From positions 1 through 18,059 of the forward strand of contig CABRGT010000040.1 in the NCBI GenBank assembly GCA_902470475.1: a DNA stretch of 18,059 nt, given 5' to 3'. The notes under the pieces are model-generated. The model saw only the letters and a list, made by a program, of their open reading frames with translations, was not told the origin of the DNA and made no database searches. The translations under genes and the position numbers were made by a program. Each line of letters begins with the position of its first letter. Within the stretch, counting starts at the first letter, position 1. The stretch is from an uncultured Porphyromonadaceae bacterium. Its GTDB lineage: Bacteria; Bacteroidota; Bacteroidia; Bacteroidales; Muribaculaceae. Shown here piece after piece: positions 15,293 to 18,059 of this stretch.

Positions 15293-16162
15293 ATGTCACA
15301 GCAAACCGCCAACAATACAACCGAAAGCCCCACGCCGGTCAAGCGCACCGTGCTCGACGTCGACGACGTCATCGCCATGGTCCCGCGTCTGAAAGGTCAC
15401 GAGAAACTCGTCGCGAAAGCCCTCCACTGGCTCGACGTCGACAAGGTCAACGACGTGCACTCCCGCGGATTCGACCGGCCCGGCCCCCCCTTCGTCAAGT
15501 TTCTGCTCGAGGATTTCAACATAAAGCTGCGCATCGACAACGAGCAGGTGCTCGACAACCTGCCCCGGGGCGCCTTCGTCACCGTGTCGAACCATCCGTT
15601 CGGCGCCCTCGACGGCATCACGCTCATCCACCTGATTGCCTCGAGGCGCCCCGAATACAAGGTGATGGTCAACATGATCCTCAACCGCATCACGGCCATG
15701 CAGCCCAACTTCATCGCCGTCGACCAGACCGCGAGCGACGATCCGGCCAAGAAGGCCGTCTCGATCCAGGGCATCAAGAAAGCCATCGTGCAGGTACGCC
15801 GCGGCCAGCCCGTCGGATTCTTTCCCGCCGGAGCCATGTCCAAGATCAACTGGCGCGGACAGCTCGTCGACCGTCCCTGGCAGCCATCGGTCATCCGGCT
15901 GATCGAGCAGCTCAAGGTGCCTGTAATCCCGATCTTCTTCCACGGCTCCAACTCGTTCCTGTTCAACTTCCTCGGCGTCGTCTGCTGGCAGCTGCGCACG
16001 CTGCGCCTGCCGTCGGAAGTGTGGCGCAAGTGCAACTCCACGCTCCACATCAGCGTCGGCGACCCGATCTCAGTCGAGGAGCAGATGAAGCATCAGGGCT
16101 CTGTCGAGGAATTCGGCGAGTTCCTCAAGTCGCAAACCTACGCCTTACGCAAGCTCAGATGA
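15293..16162 (+). CDS. PlsC-like lysophospholipid acyltransferase
   Basis: A 289-residue acyltransferase of the PlsC/LPLAT superfamily, expected at the inner face of the cytoplasmic membrane to transfer an acyl chain to a lysolipid. The catalytic block is NHPFGALDG with His101 and Asp107, spaced H-X5-D rather than the usual H-X4-D; this HPxGxLDG form occurs in a hemolysin/ornithine-lipid-related clade. The second block is FPAGAMSK (from residue 177), standing for FPEGTRS. It could be a 1-acyl-glycerol-3-phosphate acyltransferase or the O-acyltransferase for glycine/ornithine-type aminolipids known in Bacteroides; the sequence alone does not decide. It follows the AraC gene at 17 bp and overlaps the sigma-54 activator by 4 nt (ATGA), so it belongs to the same transcript. 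Confidence 0.87.
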   Translation: MSQQTANNTTESPTPVKRTVLDVDDVIAMVPRLKGHEKLVAKALHWLDVDKVNDVHSRGFDRPGPPFVKFLLEDFNIKLRIDNEQVLDNLPRGAFVTVSNHPFGALDGITLIHLIASRRPEYKVMVNMILNRITAMQPNFIAVDQTASDDPAKKAVSIQGIKKAIVQVRRGQPVGFFPAGAMSKINWRGQLVDRPWQPSVIRLIEQLKVPVIPIFFHGSNSFLFNFLGVVCWQLRTLRLPSEVWRKCNSTLHISVGDPISVEEQMKHQGSVEEFGEFLKSQTYALRKLR

Positions 16163-17430
16163 CATTGCCATCCAATCAGTCGGCCGACGTACTCCAGGCC
16201 AAACAGCGGTTCGGCATCGTGGGCAACGCACCCGCGCTGACGGCCGCCGTCAGCCGCACCATGCGCGTGGCCCCAATCGACCTGTCGGTACTCATTGTCG
16301 GCGAGAGCGGCACAGGCAAGGAGTTCTTTCCCAAGATCATCCATGCCTACAGCCCCCGCAAGCACGCCCGCTACATCGCCGTCAACTGCGGCGCCATCCC
16401 CGAAGGCACGATCGATTCCGAACTCTTCGGCCACGAGAAGGGTTCGTTCACCGGAGCTGTCGCCTCGCGCAAGGGCTACTTCGAGGAAGCCGACGGAGGC
16501 ACCATATTCCTCGACGAGGTGGCCGAACTCCCTCTCACCACCCAGGCGCGCCTGCTCCGCGTGCTCGAGAGCGGCGAATTCATCAAGGTCGGTTCGTCGA
16601 CGGTGCAGAAGACCAATATCCGCGTCGTGGCCGCCACGAACGTCGACATGGAGAAAGCCGTGGCCGAAGGGCGCTTCCGCGAGGACCTCTACTACCGCTT
16701 GTCGACCGTGCAGATACGCATCCCCCCCTTGCGCGACCGCGGCAACGACATCGGGCTGCTGACACGCAAGTTCGCCGCCGACTTCGCCGAGCGCTGGCGC
16801 CTCCCGGCCATAACGCTCAGCGACGAGGCTCGCGCCGCCCTCCAGCGCTACCGCTGGCCCGGCAACGTGCGCCAGCTCAAGAACGTCGTCGAGCAGCTGG
16901 CCCTCTTCGAGGCCGGCCGCACCGTCGAGGCCGACACCGTGCGCCACTATCTGCCTGCCGGATCCGAAGTGACGGCTCCTACGGTCATCGACCATGAGGC
17001 CAACTCCTATCGGCGCGAGCGCGAGATGATCTTCAACCTCATCCTGCGGCTGCAGGCCCGCGTCGACGAACTGGAGAAGCGTCTCGGTCACGATCAGCCC
17101 GACATACAGCCGGGATTCGACACACCGGCAGCAACCACGCCGCAGAAATACTCGTTCATACGCGACATGACCGAAAGCCTGCGCGCGCCCGAACAGCCCC
17201 CGTACGCCGAGGACAACGAGGTGGTCGATGCCCCCTACTTTTCCGAAAGCGAGCCCGAACAGCCCGAGTCCGCCGCTTCCTCCCGCGGCACATCGCTCCA
17301 GGAGCAGGAAAAGCAGGCTATCCGCGATGCCCTCGCCCGCCATGGCGGCCACCGCAAGGCCGCGGCCGACGAACTCAAGATATCACAGCGCACCCTTTAC
17401 CGCAAAATCAAAGAATATGATCTCGAATAA
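16159..17430 (+). CDS. Sigma-54-dependent transcriptional activator without receiver domain
   Basis: A 423-residue enhancer-binding protein that would use ATP to remodel sigma-54 RNA polymerase. The AAA+ domain spans about residues 18-255: Walker A GESGTGKE (48-55), the sigma-54 contact loop GSFTGA (95-100, consensus GAFTGA), Walker B GGTIFLDEV, the arginine-finger region FREDLYYRL, and sensor II in RWPGNVRQLKN. A short coiled coil (YRREREMIFNLILRLQARVDELEKRL) and an acidic, Pro-rich linker follow. A Fis-type helix-turn-helix closes the protein (IRDALARHGGHRKAAADELKISQRTLYRKIKEY). No N-terminal receiver, GAF or PAS domain exists, as in PspF. Start ATG 16159 overlaps the acyltransferase stop (ATGA); the longer in-frame ORF reaching back to 15187 is out-of-frame read-through of upstream genes. 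The gene overlaps lptE by 14 nt. Confidence 0.93.
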   Translation: MTLPSNQSADVLQAKQRFGIVGNAPALTAAVSRTMRVAPIDLSVLIVGESGTGKEFFPKIIHAYSPRKHARYIAVNCGAIPEGTIDSELFGHEKGSFTGAVASRKGYFEEADGGTIFLDEVAELPLTTQARLLRVLESGEFIKVGSSTVQKTNIRVVAATNVDMEKAVAEGRFREDLYYRLSTVQIRIPPLRDRGNDIGLLTRKFAADFAERWRLPAITLSDEARAALQRYRWPGNVRQLKNVVEQLALFEAGRTVEADTVRHYLPAGSEVTAPTVIDHEANSYRREREMIFNLILRLQARVDELEKRLGHDQPDIQPGFDTPAATTPQKYSFIRDMTESLRAPEQPPYAEDNEVVDAPYFSESEPEQPESAASSRGTSLQEQEKQAIRDALARHGGHRKAAADELKISQRTLYRKIKEYDLE

Positions 17431-17950
17431 CTCCTCCCGGACACGCGCCCTCCTCCTCGGCATAGCCACTGCCCTGGCGCTCACTCTCGGGTCCTGCGTG
17501 AGCTACACTTTTCACGGTTCGTCCATGGACTACTCGGTCTACCGCACCATAGCGGTAAGCGATTTCCCCATCCGCGCGGCCCTGGTGTACCCGCCTCTGC
17601 AGCAGACGTTCGAGAACGAACTGCTCGACTATATCACGCGCAACACACGGCTGCAGACCGTCGACGGCGGCTCCGGCGACCTTATGCTCGAAGGCGAGAT
17701 CACAGGCTACAACCTCACACCGCAGGCCGTGACGGAAAACGCCATCGCCTCGGAGACCCGCCTGACCATCACCGTGCGCGTAAAATACACCGATCTCAAG
17801 AACGAGAAGAACAATATCGACCAGTCGTTCTCGGCCTACCGCAACTTCGACTCGTCGCTGATGCTCACCGACGTTCAGGACGACCTCTGCCAGCAGATTT
17901 CAAAGGAACTGGTCGACCTGATCTTCAACGCCACATTAGGCAACTGGTAA
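17417..17950 (+). CDS. lptE: LptE-family LPS-assembly lipoprotein
   Basis: A 177-residue outer-membrane lipoprotein that would plug and assist LptD in inserting LPS into the outer leaflet. The start is ATG 17417, 14 nt inside the preceding gene. From there the protein has a charged n-region, a hydrophobic core and lipobox LGSC (Cys27), directly followed by the Bacteroidetes LptE opening VSYTFHGSSMDYSVYRTIAVSDFP. Later stretches fit the family: PPLQQTFENELLDYITRNTRLQ, then GDLMLEGEITGYNLTPQAVTENAIASETRLTITVRVKY, then a helical C-terminus. In Bacteroidales lptE is often found next to such a sigma-54 activator gene (my recollection), which supports the call. The next gene begins 4 bp after its stop, so the operon continues. 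LptD is not in the window. Confidence 0.88.
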   Translation: MISNNSSRTRALLLGIATALALTLGSCVSYTFHGSSMDYSVYRTIAVSDFPIRAALVYPPLQQTFENELLDYITRNTRLQTVDGGSGDLMLEGEITGYNLTPQAVTENAIASETRLTITVRVKYTDLKNEKNNIDQSFSAYRNFDSSLMLTDVQDDLCQQISKELVDLIFNATLGNW

Positions 17951-17954
17951 CGCT

Positions 17955-18059
17955 ATGGATACGCTCAGCCAACTGATCATCAGAATATCGCAGCAGCCCG
18001 ACAACATCAGCGACGACGACTGCGCCGCCCTGCGCCGCGCCGTGCGCGACTGCCCCGCA
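17955..18059 (+). CDS. Start of an unrecognised gene, cut by the window end
   Basis: An open frame from ATG 17955 to the last base (35 codons, no stop) begins MDTLSQLIIRISQQPDNISD and continues with an acidic then Arg/Ala/Leu-rich helix (DDDCAALRRAVRDCP). It lies 4 bp after lptE, so it is very probably the next gene of the same operon. No signal peptide is visible, suggesting a cytoplasmic start. In related genomes a helical or TPR-like hypothetical protein, followed by secG, comes after lptE as far as I recall; the visible part is too short to confirm this. Confidence 0.7.
   Translation, partial: MDTLSQLIIRISQQPDNISDDDCAALRRAVRDCPA

Noticed and set aside
15187..16158. Long N-terminal extension of the sigma-54 activator
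   Set aside because: It is the out-of-frame reading of the AraC and acyltransferase genes (Arg/Pro/His-rich); the ATGA overlap at 16159 gives the true start.
16138..17352. 404-codon minus-strand frame opposite the sigma-54 activator
   Set aside because: The plus strand encodes all AAA+ and Fis motifs; the antisense translation has no family features.
17228..17416. Longer N-terminus for LptE
   Set aside because: It is a shadow of the activator's Fis-domain region; ATG 17417 starts a lipoprotein signal peptide.

Overview
The window reads as a piece of a Bacteroidales chromosome, most likely a high-GC gut lineage such as Muribaculaceae (family-level placement is inference). The evidence is the TTTG / TAnnTTTG promoter boxes, starts without Shine-Dalgarno sequences in A-rich leaders, an STN-type TonB-dependent receptor with an ECF sigma factor and a DUF4974 protein, a DUF4249 lipoprotein, and a LptE gene beside a sigma-54 activator. 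No RNA gene, CRISPR array, insertion sequence or phage gene was recognised.

Left part (1-6258): the 3' end of a GH20 beta-N-acetylhexosaminidase gene is followed at 29 bp by a secreted protein made of two copies of an unrecognised domain, closed by a good intrinsic terminator. Then come a clear housekeeping promoter, pheT (Phe-tRNA synthetase beta) and a YebC/TACO1-family gene, ending in a strong hairpin shared with the convergent gene.

Middle (6259-12891): a minus-strand MscS-type mechanosensitive channel diverges from a five-gene plus-strand operon: ECF sigma factor, small outer-membrane barrel-like protein, very short DUF4974 membrane protein (candidate anti-sigma), STN-bearing TonB-dependent receptor and DUF4249 lipoprotein. 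The last four overlap by 1, 4 and 13 nt. This looks like a compact self-regulated cell-surface signalling and uptake locus whose ligand is unknown, and it is the most interesting part of the window.

Right part (12892-18059): a COG0523/CobW GTPase with a 27-histidine metal-binding stretch sits behind a promoter flanked by three copies of a 10-bp repeat and ends in a terminator. An AraC-family regulator follows. Next comes a tightly overlapped envelope operon: PlsC-like acyltransferase, sensor-less sigma-54 activator, LptE lipoprotein and the start of an unrecognised gene cut by the window edge. Several true starts lie well inside longer open frames; they were chosen from 1-14 nt overlaps, lipoboxes and promoter positions.
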